From Smittium culicis (Eukaryota; Kickxellomycota; Harpellomycetes; Harpellales; Legeriomycetaceae), in the NCBI GenBank assembly GCA_001970855.1, contig LSSN01002851.1, forward strand, positions 1-19,218: a stretch of 19,218 nucleotides of DNA, written 5' to 3'. The position numbers were made by a program, and so were the translations under genes. Under the pieces are notes generated by a model. It had not been told where the DNA came from, did not search any database, and saw nothing but the letters and a program-made list of their open reading frames with translations. Of this stretch, positions 9,012-17,719 are shown piece by piece. Each line of letters starts with the position of its first letter. Within the stretch, counting starts at the first letter, position 1.

Positions 9012-9706
9012 CTACCGGTACTGTTCTGAGTACTGAACTGCTGGCACCCGCGAAAGGGCTAGCAGATCCTGGCGCGCTTTTCTGGCTTCTTGCTGGCAAT
9101 AAGGGCGTCCAGCTTATCCTGATCCATAGGCGGCTTTGTGTCAGAGTCGACTGATTTTTGCGGCTTTCCAGGCAAATCCATTCCCTTGTGCATGTTGTCT
9201 AGTCTACCTTGTGTCACTGTAGATGCAATATCCGCCAAGAGGGCCCTCATAGTGTTGGCAAAATTGATATGTGGGTCATCCTCCCTTAATAACGAATTAT
9301 CCTGGATTATTCTGTGTTCGCAATAATCAGCTGGCCTGGTCGCCTGGGCAAGCGCGATTTGGATTCCGGTTAGGCATGCATCGGCTTTCTTCACCGACGC
9401 GGGAGCTGAGTCATTCAGTGGCGGTGGTTGGTAGTTCATCTAGCTACTTCTAGGACAAGAGTGAATCGCCTCTTTCCTTTCTTCTTCGGACAGTGGAGCT
9501 CGGAAGAAGTCATCTTCGATTGAAGGAAGAGCTTCGATAAGCTCTGGATAAACTGCTAAGTCGGTTATCGGAATTCTTGTGGAAATAAACGGATCCTCAG
9601 GCTCTGCGTTTTGTTGTCTTTCACGCAAGAGTTGCTTGAACATTTCGGCTATCTCGTTAAACTGTTCCTGATTCACTGAAATTTTACTTATATCTTCTTG
9701 ATTCAT
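9003..9706 (-). pseudogene. DIRS-type gag remnant with in-frame TAG and frameshift
   Basis: The frame starts at ATG 9706-9704 (MNQEDISKIS). It runs 88 codons, with acidic and Gln-rich stretches, to a TAG at 9442-9440. It then continues in the same frame from MNYQPPPLNDSAP for 126 more codons to TAG 9061-9059. Near 9065 the sense passes to the next frame (SASPFAGASSS, then LRTVPVAFNASG) up to about 9003, where gag similarity meets the recombinase. Wording such as TRPADYCEHRIIQDN and TMRALLADIASTVTQGRLDN is typical, from memory, of gag ORFs of fungal DIRS elements. Gag would form the cytoplasmic particle that packages element RNA. One nonsense change plus one single-base indel make this copy inactive. 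Confidence 0.75.
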
Positions 9707-9906
9707 TTTAAAATTTTAAATATCTTTAATTAAAATTTTGATAATCTTTATAGCTGGTAGAGTACCTTTGCGAAAGAAAAGATGATAAGGATATCATATA
9801 AGCGCACTTTACGATTTATATATATATAAACTTTTTAGTTCATTTTATTCACTTATTTTTATTGGTTTGTAATTTTCGTTTAGTATTATCCAATAAGATG
9901 GTAACA

Positions 9907-9925
9907 CTTAATATGTCTCCTCTCC
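9907..9925. repeat. DIRS-like element terminal inverted repeat, right
   Basis: CTTAATATGTCTCCTCTCC is the exact reverse complement of 8251-8269. It lies about 200 bp upstream of the gag start codon (9706, minus strand), as expected for the 5' end of an element read on the minus strand. The 200 bp between it and gag are AT-rich and would be the leader region. Confidence 0.85.
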
Positions 9926-10300
9926 GAGATATAATACTATTTTTTTTAGCTTACTTACCGCATATTTTCTTTTATTGTCATCGTACCAATAAAGTTTCGA
10001 GATTTAAAAAAAGAATATAAAAAAGGATGGTTCATAAAATGTTATGTTGGCTGAATTTATTTATTGGATATATAAACTCGAATTAATGGATAGGTATAAT
10101 TGATAGGGACTAAGTAATTCGAAAAAATTTCTACAAAGCGTTCTCTCAGCTTTTCCTTTAATGTAATAGATTTTTTATGACATTAGTTTAATGATTATCT
10201 TAGATTTATAGGCGTATTTATAATTTGCTGCTATCTTAAAAAAAAATAGTATTTCTTAAGGTCTAGGAATCAAATTAATTTAATTGAATTTAGTTAGCTA
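9926..10300. other. AT-rich gene-free stretch
   Basis: This stretch lies just outside the right terminal inverted repeat of the DIRS-like element. No ORF, RNA gene or repeat is recognised. An AT microsatellite (TATATATATA) lies nearby, inside the element leader, at about 9818-9828. Confidence 0.55.
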
Positions 10301-12240
10301 TATTTGGTTTATCAAAAATGTTATAATACAATGAGAAGGGTTAAAAATCATCCATATTGAAAGAAAAACATAAAGAAAAGTCGTGGTATTATTTAGAGAC
10401 GAAAAAAATTTTTATGTTGAGTAAAATGTTAGAATATAGCCCAGTATGAATAAAACGAGTTAAGGATGTAAGATGTATCTGAGTGTAATTCAAGGTATTC
10501 ATAATCTAATAAATATAAGAAAAATAGACAAAATTAAATAAAATTAGATAGTTTGTAATATCCAAGTTAAAATATGTAAATTATTATTATATTTTTTACT
10601 AGAAAATATTAAATAATGATTGATTAATACTAAATCCTAAATCAAGCGTGTTTTTTTGAAATGCCTATAAAATAGAGTGTATTATAGCTTTGAGAAAAGC
10701 ATGTTTGCAATTTATCATTATTATTAGTGATTGATTATAGATGCATGGGAGACAGAGGTAGTAAATATTTACTTAAATAAGCGGTAGATAGTTCTTATAG
10801 ATTATATAAAGGTCACTAGTTTTTCATAAAAATATAATAATGAGATGATGAGAGAATAAAACATAACTAAAGTTTTTTTATTGTAAAAGGAGTTATAAAA
10901 TGTTAAATAATAGATATTTTTTCGGTAGATTTAATAATTTCTGAATGAAATTCTTATAACTATAGTTTAGAATTGATAATACTCTATATTAGAAAGTATT
11001 TGTATCTAGTCTTATCATTTTTTCGTTGGTAAATAGAGTAATTTTGTATTGAATTAATTCTAACAAAATAGAAAACTCTTTGTTTGGTATTTAGGGAAAA
11101 AAAAAAGATAAAGTAGATATAATGTTGCTAAAAACAAGAGATATGACTATTTTGAATGTATTTTATAAAAATAGATTTTTGCTATGTATATTTCATTTTA
11201 GACCCTATAAGTAATGAATTATTTTTATAGCGGATCCAAACTCTTTATGAAAATGTATTATTTAGGCTTAAACTTTATTAAAATTAATATATTTAATTTT
11301 AGAGTTCAGAGTTATAGTAAATTTGATGTACCAATGAACGAATTTGTGATAAATGAGAGTATTGAGTAATAATTGTTAAAAATTCAAAGGCAATAATTCA
11401 AAGAAATTGTAGAGATAAATTGATATCAGGTCTAAAATAGCAAAAGTATAAATTTTTTGAACAATAAGTTTCGATTTAAAAACAACAGTAAAATAAATTA
11501 AGAAAAAGTATAGAAAGCGGGGGATGGATATGGGATTTATAAGCTATGTGATGTTATAGAGTTATTTGCTGCAATATTTTTCGAGCGTATTTTGAATATA
11601 GCTGGTGGTAATTACGGGCATAAATGAAATAGGTTTTGTGGCCAAGGAGTTCAGGGAATATAGATATGGATGGTTTATGTTTTATTTTATTATTTTAATG
11701 CGATGAAATAAGGGATGCATTATTAATTTCAATAGAAGAGAAATACGAAAGTATGGAGCTTTGTAGATTTCACAGGGTACTTGGAGATGTATATCGAGTT
11801 AGATGTTGGTATATTTAACGTGTAAATGGTAAAGACACTTATTGATGCATTTTATCGGTGATTGGATATTGTAAATTTTTTGCAAATAAGAAATGATTGT
11901 AGTATTTTATTTGACATAAATATTTGTAGCAGCAAATGAAAGAAAAAAGGTATTGGAGCTTGGCTATATGGTTTTAGCATGTGACTTAGAGCTTGATATA
12001 GATATCAGTCAGCGAGAGTATATTTCAAGTGAACATTTTAGAAGTTAGTTGTTAGTTTACATATATTTGGGATTGGGGGGAAGGGTTAAAAGCAAGAACT
12101 TGAGTTGGCATTTGCTAATTGATTTATTGGCTTCTGTGAGTATTCGGCAGAAAAAATCAGTGCATATTTATTATTCAATGGGCGTTGTTTATTAATTGTG
12201 AATAGAAATAAGTAGTTGAAAAATCAGGTGGTTGGCATTA
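10301..12240. other. Gene-free stretch with strong G-over-C strand skew
   Basis: There is no ORF of note on either strand over almost 2 kb. The plus strand is strikingly C-poor: hand counts over five 60-base lines (11521-11580, 11641-11700, 11761-11820, 11941-12000, 12001-12060) give 75 G against 22 C. The two plus-strand genes downstream show the opposite or a neutral bias (16441-16500 has 5 G and 17 C). The skew is therefore what an old or non-coding transcription unit on the minus strand would leave, but no such gene can be read. There are no repeats that I recognise. Confidence 0.6.
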
Positions 12241-12253
12241 GAATCCGAAACAT

Positions 12254-12553
12254 ATGACTGGAGCAGAAGATGTTCGAGTGCCGCTGATAATTGACAGAAA
12301 CAGAAATTTCATCAGATATGGGAATTGGCTGCGGGCCATAATCTTGATGGCGTGTGTAGTTTTGCGTATGGTTATAGCTATAGCTAAAGCTTGGATTTTA
12401 GGAAAAAGACTTGTAGAGAATTCGTATAGAGTAGCGAGATACGGGTGTTGGTTGCAAACTATTTATTCTACTATTTCCATAATAGTTTGTAGGTGCTTTT
12501 GGGCAAACAAAGCTGATAGTCTGGGCTTAAATAAAGCTTTCATCGCAACATGA
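12254..12553 (+). CDS. Unrecognised 99-codon ORF with weak internal repeat
   Basis: I do not recognise this ORF. It starts at ATG 12254, with an in-frame TAG four codons upstream, and ends at TGA. Two stretches resemble each other: RYGNWLRAIILMACVV (about residues 21-36) and RYGCWLQTIYSTISII (about residues 62-77). Each is an Arg-Tyr-Gly-x-Trp-Leu opening followed by a hydrophobic run. The DNA of the two openings also matches partly (AGATAYGGG, then TTGG). The ORF lies in a GC-richer patch that has no other signal. It could be a small membrane-associated protein, an exon of a decayed gene, or a chance ORF. I see no start context, intron or partner that decides between these. Confidence 0.25.
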   Translation: MTGAEDVRVPLIIDRNRNFIRYGNWLRAIILMACVVLRMVIAIAKAWILGKRLVENSYRVARYGCWLQTIYSTISIIVCRCFWANKADSLGLNKAFIAT

Positions 12554-13100
12554 AAAAGATTCGCTGCTTATATTGTAAGTAATTTTATTGGGTGGAGAGA
12601 GAATAAGTCTCGCTTCTAGGTGCTTGAGAGCTCTAGCGAATAGCTGCTTGTAGAAAATAGACGCGCTTGGCCTTGGTTACACAAAGCAATACATTCTTAG
12701 ATATTTTTGATATCTAGATTGATGAGAGCCGTTCGAGCCTTTAAAACCTTAATAGGCTGTAGGCCAATTGAACAAAGTAAAGCGCCTATCATACAGCTTT
12801 CTACTCAACTAGGCGTTAGCAATCATCTGTGACTGGCTGAGAGATCGCTAGAGTGAGTCGCGCTGATTACTGGCTGCAATACTAGCTGTAAGCTACTTTT
12901 TTAATATATCTGGCGAATGGGCGCATGCATTGAATTACCTCTAAACTCTAAAACAAAATTAAGATAATTTATTGGCCCATACAATTTATCGGCGCAGCTA
13001 ATTAGCTCAACTATAAACGTGACTTGAATGAAAAGAGAATAAATAAATAAATTGTCTAGAAGTCTGCTGGATATTAATTGATGAGCAAACAATGGAGATC
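12554..13100. other. GC-richer non-coding stretch
   Basis: This stretch has no supportable gene, although it is GC-richer than the desert to its left. It contains several CTGGCTG, AGCTGTAAGC and GGCTGTAGGCC-like strings and a small hairpin (TAGATAT at 12698-12704 against ATATCTA at 12710-12716). A minus-strand reading frame at 12901-13122 has no ATG at its start (it begins at TTG) and matches nothing I know. It may be remnant coding or repeat DNA. Confidence 0.45.
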
Positions 13101-13103
13101 CTT

Positions 13104-13113
13104 TATATATAAA
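13104..13113 (+). promoter_or_regulatory. TATA-like box upstream of the PNS1-like gene
   Basis: TATATATAAA sits about 180 bp before the ATG at 13293. It is followed by a strongly pyrimidine-rich stretch (about 13138-13260, with repeated CTCTCCT, TTACTCTTAC and TTCTCTAAC strings). That stretch looks like the CT-rich leader found just upstream of many highly used fungal genes. The transcription start is not determined. In such AT-rich DNA a TATA match alone is weak evidence. Confidence 0.4.
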
Positions 13114-13292
13114 TGGCCTCAAAAAACTCTTAATTAGTTTTCTCTAGATTTCTTGCGCCACATTTAAACTCTCTCCTATTACTCTTACTATTCTCTAACT
13201 TCCTTTTTCTCTCAATACTCCGAACTTCAAACACTCGCCTCTATCTATCTGTCAACTAAAGTTCTATACCCATACACTATTCATTATAAGCG

Positions 13293-15012
13293 ATGAATGG
13301 GCACAACCAAAATCAAAACTATTATGCCCAAAACGGCAACGAGTATAGCTACACTCCCCCTCCCCCTCCAAACCAGGGCGGCGGTTACTACCCCCCACCA
13401 CCCCAGGGCCAGTACTACCAAAACCAGCAGCAAATGTACCAACAACCCTATCCGCCTAATGACCAATACCAAACTCTACCCGACCAGCCCAATCTTTACA
13501 AACCTGCTTACCCCCCTGCCCCTGCCCCTGCTCCCATTAGCGGCGACCATTCACACGCAACTGTAAAGTACACCAAAACTTCAAAGTTCCGCGATCTATG
13601 GGCTGCTTTGCTATACTTAGCTATACTAGGCTTCTTCATTGCCATTTCTATTATCTACATATCTAACTCTAAAGCCTCATTCAAGTCCTCCACAAACAAA
13701 GTTTTCTCCAGCTCTTTTGTTACTTCTCTATTCATCTCCCTAGGCTCATCTCTCGCCTTCTCCATCCTATACCTGATAATGTGCCAAAAGTATGCCCTTT
13801 CTATATTTTTTACCTTCTTATTTATTTCTTCTTTGATAAAAACCAATTTACTACTCTTATCCTAGGTTCGCTTACTTCATAATAGTTGCTTCATTTTGGT
13901 TCAGTGTTTTTATGCTAATCGCGACTGCTATTTATTACCTTGCCATCAAAATCTACGTCATGGGCGCTATCCTCTTGGTTTTTGGAATCTTATATGCCTT
14001 GTCATGGGTTGGCTGGAAACGTGCTATCCCTTTCACCAAAATTATTCTAGAAACTGTAACCCAAATCGTCCGAAAATTCCCTTCAACTATTGCTTTATCC
14101 CTATTCTTCTCCGCAATAATGATCGCTTTTAACGTTTTCTGTATCTACTCTCTAGTAGCATCTGCCGATTACTTGAAAAAATACCAAAAGTGTACCAATA
14201 CTACTGACAGAAACGGCGTTGTTAAACAAACCTGTTCAAACACTACCCTTGTTCTAAACTACGTATTCACCGTCTTTGTTTACTTTTGGTCAATACAAGT
14301 AATTTTAAATACTCTCCACACTGCTATTTGTGGCCTTTTTGCTACCTACTATTTTTACGATGGTACCCCTGAAGGCTACCCAACAAAAAACCCTCTAATG
14401 TCATCTTTAGTTAGAGCCTCTTTCTTTTCGTTTGGTAGTATTTGCTTCGGTTCTTTAATTGTAGCTGTCATCCAAACTATCCGCGCTTTACTTCAACTTG
14501 CTCGTCAACAAAACAGCGACGACCTTTTCTGTTCGATTATTATTTGCTGTGTCGATTGCATACTTGGATGTATCGAGGGTATGGTTGAATACTTTAATAA
14601 GTACGCTTATATACAGATTGCTATTTATGGAAAACCTTACATCCAAGCCTCAAAAGACGCATGGCATCTGCTTTCTGACCGTGGTGTTAATGCCATCGTA
14701 AACGATTGCCTTGTAAACAACGTTGTCTACTTGGGCTCATTCATTGCTGGTATTATTTCTGCACTCATATCATATCTAGTAATTCGATCCTTTTCATCAA
14801 CGCTGGCCTCTTCTACTTTAATCGTTTACTCAGTGGCAAGTTTCGTCTTTGGCGCCTCTATTTTCACCACAATCAATGGCGTCATTCTATCAGGCTCGTC
14901 TACCTTCTTCGTTTGCTTGGCTGAAGATCCTTACTCCATTGCTAGAACTAAACCTGAACTATTCTCGGAAATAGTTTCTAAATACCCTCAAGTCGTTGAA
15001 GGTGTCCATTAA
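13293..15012 (+). CDS. PNS1: Pns1-like choline-transporter-like (SLC44/CTL family) membrane protein
   Basis: Joining 13293-13789 to 13866-15012 gives 1644 nt, 547 aa plus TAA, close to yeast Pns1 (539 aa). Residues 1-98 are a Pro/Gln/Tyr-rich cytoplasmic tail. The rest is polytopic, with hydrophobic segments near 102-123, 141-163, 167-195, 198-215, 238-264, 295-320, 352-375, 447-471 and 482-507. Hallmarks of the choline-transporter-like domain are EGMVEYFNKYAYIQIAIYGK (403-422), the following ASKDAW, and FFVCLAEDP (513-521). The 264-295 loop has Cys275 and Cys289 and two N-x-T sites (Asn277, Asn291), so it is probably extracellular. Family members lie in the plasma membrane. Human SLC44 proteins transport choline or ethanolamine, but the substrate of fungal Pns1 is not settled. 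ATG 13293 is the first in frame. Confidence 0.92.
13790..13865 (+). other. Intron in the PNS1-like gene (76 nt)
   Basis: The donor is GTATGC and the acceptor is TCCTAG. A TTTACTAC string 12-20 bases before the acceptor may serve as branch site. Splicing joins AA to G (phase 2) to restore Lys166, and continues with FAYFIIVASFW, which is in frame with the downstream transmembrane region. Without splicing, the frame runs through the intron and stops at the TAG that is itself the acceptor, giving a 190-aa product. Confidence 0.88.
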
Positions 15013-15868
15013 AAATATTCCTATTTATGTGAAACAATCCACCCCATCCCATCCCATCCCCCCACCTTTTATTTTTATTATCGTGATTCAATTTACTTCA
15101 AAAATTAAAAAAATCTTAAAACTAGGCTAAAAGTACACTAGTTTTATTTATACATATTTTACTTTTCAATTTCATCATACAACTTTTTCAAATTTTTTTT
15201 TGATTTTGTTCTTACAATACAAATATAAAGATTACAGCCATCCAAAGTATTATTGCTATGCCTACCATTTTAATTTGTATGTTTAAATATTAAAGTTTAG
15301 ATTTACTAAATTTTTTATTCAACTAAAATTATTAATTTACATAAATATTATGTCTTCAATACAAATTTTGTTTAAAAAAATAATAATAGCATTTTTTGAA
15401 AATGTGATTATTGGATATATCCAATTAGACTCAGCCAGTAACTATATACTCTTCAATAAGATTTATGAATCTATTGGTTTCCAAAAAAATAATTGCGTGT
15501 AATTTTATGAGCGAAAAAAATAAGACTGAAAATCAAAATACTAATTTCATCTAATTGAACAAATGTGTTTATATTTTCAGTTACAAATCTGATTGCAAAA
15601 TTATTATAAATAGTAAGAAAATTTTCTAATCTTATTGCTTTCAATAAGCTTTTTATATAGAATAAAAGAATTGCTTATCAAATCTATTACTACTCTGCAA
15701 ACTTAAATCTAACATTTACGATATAATAATCCTAAACAAAAAAAATTCCTTAAAGGCTGTTTATAGACATAATAAAAAATTTTTGCTAATCGATTTCAAG
15801 CTCTTGCTTGTACGCTCTAATTGTACAATTTTAATTTATAATTTTTATTCTTTTCGCCCTGATTCACT
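15013..15868. other. Intergenic stretch between the two plus-strand genes
   Basis: After the PNS1-like stop comes a C-rich tract at 15039-15066 with three CCCAT-type units. The rest is AT-rich and holds no ORF or RNA gene. It must contain the 3' end of the first gene and the promoter of the second. Candidate TATA-like strings (TTTATAATT near 15835) cannot be told from background. Confidence 0.6.
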
Positions 15869-17702
15869 ATGAATTATAATAAAATATCTGCTAGCTTCTC
15901 TTTGCCGTTTAATCCCCTCCGCGAAGCCAATGACGTCCAGCCATACAATCATCTCGAGCTCGATATATTGAAAATATTGTGCATTATTAAAAACAAAGCT
16001 AGTTGGCACAAAGACATAAAAATTAGTGAAATTAAAACTAAATGAATGCAGGAATTGTCTCCTATTTTTAGCCCATGCGCAATAAAGTACGCCTTTGACG
16101 AACTCGATTACCACGCTAATAACTTTTCAACGTGTAATGTGTTGCCTGGTCCCGTCGACAGGACATTTATCTCCGATACTGTCATTCCTCTAAATCTCAA
16201 CGAGTCCTTAATTTGTCTTGCTTCCAAGCTAGAAGCTGCTATGAAAAAAAACTTGAATATCCAACTATATCCAAACAATCAAACTCTCGATTTAATTGAC
16301 CCTTCTTTATATCCTGTAGTTTTCGGTGAAACTCGCGCCATATCTAAAAATCTTGAACCTGATCATGTTGTGGATTGGAAATCGGTTATTGGTGCTGGCG
16401 ATATTTCTAATGTTATTCATAACCTGCACAATAATCTAAACTCTACTACCCATTCCACTAATAGTGTAGCTAAATATGACTGCTACTCTTCAAAATACCA
16501 ATGGCTGCCAACTGAATTCGGAATCGATTCGGCTGGAAATGCAAAGATTCTTTCATACATCAACAACCTTCATCCTGATACTCACAAAGAGCTATATACC
16601 ACTATCGAAAAAATATTCCAGCTTTTTATCCCCCTTATTCAAAATACTCTAATAGACTCTATAACTTCCAACATAATTAATCGCTCTCCACGGATACCCA
16701 CAGATTCTTACTACGATGAATCTTTCGAAGAGTTTTCCGAAAGAATCTGTATTTCAGAAGGTCTTTTGACTAAAACCCAAAGTATTCATGTTATATTTTT
16801 TTTTCAATTCCGTTAAATTATTCGCTCTAATCTTATATCTGTCTTCATTTTAATCTCACACATACATTTACATATATTTAGGTCTAAATTCCAAATCTGA
16901 TAAATTTGATATTGATGATCTTGAAATTGATATCATCGAAGATTTGTACGACCGATACGACGAGGAAAAAATAGTCGAGCCCCCAAATAACATCAATTTT
17001 GATCCGGCTCGCTTGCTAAATAACCAAACCACAATCGATTTAAGTAACACTAGGCTTCAAGTATTCGTAAAGATAGAAAGTATCACATTAACACCAGAAA
17101 ATCCAAAATATCATGGCGAACTTTATCACGTTGATGGGATCCAGAACGAGTGCATAGCTTCATCTGCTATTTACGTCTATGACCTAAACAATGTCTCTGA
17201 AACTCAACTGGATTTCTGCGTCCAAGTCGTAGACCCATCTTTTGAGTATGATAGTGATATGGCTGTCGAGCTGATATATGACCTAGACTTTGAAGGAAAA
17301 AATTGCTTCCAAAGAATTGGCCACATAAACGCAAATTTAAATAAATGTATCGCTTATCCAAACATTTACAAACACAAACTTTCGCCATTTGAGCTTATAG
17401 ACGACACCAAGCCTGGACACTGTAAGCTTTTGTACTTCTTTTTAGTCGATCCCTCAAAAAGAATAATTTCGTCTGCTATAGTTCCACCCCAGCAAAAAAG
17501 TTGGTTTTGCACAGAATTAAACAAATCTCAAAATAAAGTCAATTCGTTACCATACGAAATATCTCAACTCATATTTAATAAGCTTAACTGGCCTATGTCC
17601 TCTGCAATCGCTAACGACCATCGCGTAAAACTAATAAACGAACGGAATGCCCTACTTGCAAAAAATTCAAAATCTCAATCTAATATCTATAACGCTATGT
17701 AA
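15869..17702 (+). CDS. DUF4246 family protein (putative Fe(II)/2-oxoglutarate oxygenase-like), one in-frame TGA
   Basis: Joining 15869-16781 to 16882-17702 gives 578 codons including the stop. An upstream in-frame TGA makes ATG 15869 the first start. The wording matches DUF4246 throughout: LELDILKILCII then SWHKDI (29-50), LIDPSLYPVVFGETRAI (142-158), QWLPTEF (211-217), SYINNLHPDTHKELY (229-243), LQVFVKIESITLTPENPKY, YHVDGIQNE (386-394), YPNIYKHKLSPFEL (463-476), PGHCKLLYFFLVDP and VPPQQKSW. His387-x-Asp389 with His469 looks like the iron-binding triad of 2-oxoglutarate oxygenases. That role is inference, and the family's substrate is unknown to me. Codon 59 is TGA (16043-16045), where relatives have Trp as I recall, and an ATG follows directly. 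The gene is therefore either inactivated, read through, or started at 16046 without its first 59 residues. The rest of the frame is intact, so the change is recent or tolerated. Confidence 0.82.
16782..16881 (+). other. Intron in the DUF4246 gene (100 nt)
   Basis: The donor is GTATTC and the acceptor is ATTTAG; possible branch strings are CTCTAATC and TTTTAATC. It is a phase 1 intron: A joins GT to make Ser305. Downstream the frame reads LNSKSDKFDIDDLEID, then LYDRYDEEK, and enters the conserved C-terminal half. Unspliced reading stops at TAA 16814-16816. The DNA inside is T-rich and has no coding character. Confidence 0.85.
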
Positions 17703-17709
17703 ACTTAAT

Positions 17710-17719
17710 CCCCCCCCCC
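17710..17719 (+). other. Run of 10 C just after the DUF4246 stop
   Basis: Ten consecutive C residues begin 8 bases after TAA (17700-17702), followed by CATCATCTTCCC. The PNS1-like gene also has a C-rich tract 27 bases after its stop. These could be 3'-UTR elements bound by poly(C)-binding proteins or a local mutational feature. I do not know which. Confidence 0.6.

Larger units (their letters stand above)
8251..9925 (-). mobile_element. Degenerate, internally deleted DIRS-like tyrosine-recombinase retrotransposon
   Basis: DIRS elements are retrotransposons that integrate with a tyrosine recombinase rather than a DDE integrase. They carry gag, reverse transcriptase/RNase H and recombinase genes between inverted terminal repeats. 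Here a gag remnant (from 9706 downwards) and a recombinase remnant (down to 8270) lie on the minus strand in the expected order, bounded by a 19-bp perfect inverted repeat. The gag and recombinase pieces meet at about 9003-9014 with no reverse transcriptase between them. The copy is therefore about 1.7 kb instead of the 5-6 kb usual for complete elements. Stops and frameshifts show it is dead. It is GC-richer than its surroundings, which suggests later arrival than the neighbouring DNA. Confidence 0.8.

Noticed and set aside
9138..9453. Plus-strand ORFs antisense to gag (9138-9326 and 9271-9453)
   Set aside because: The minus strand carries clear gag-like sequence across the same bases. These are shadows.
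10336..10346. GAAGGGTTAAA (and a similar AAGGGTTAAA near 12082) as possible TTAA element ends
   Set aside because: Neighbouring sequence shows none of the family's internal blocks and no partner end at the right distance.
12901..13122. Minus-strand frame of 73 codons divergent from the PNS1-like promoter
   Set aside because: It starts at TTG rather than ATG, its only Met is near the end, and it has no recognisable similarity.
13284..13566. Overlapping ORFs inside the Pro/Gln/Tyr-rich tail (13284-13472 minus, 13297-13566 plus)
   Set aside because: They are alternative-frame readings of the low-complexity C-rich start of the PNS1-like gene.
15929..16051. A possible in-frame intron (GTCCAG to GCAG) that would remove the TGA at 16043
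   Set aside because: The donor is poor and the intron would delete the family-conserved LELDILKILCII...SWHKDI region. Shorter GT-AG options ending at the same AG have the wrong phase.
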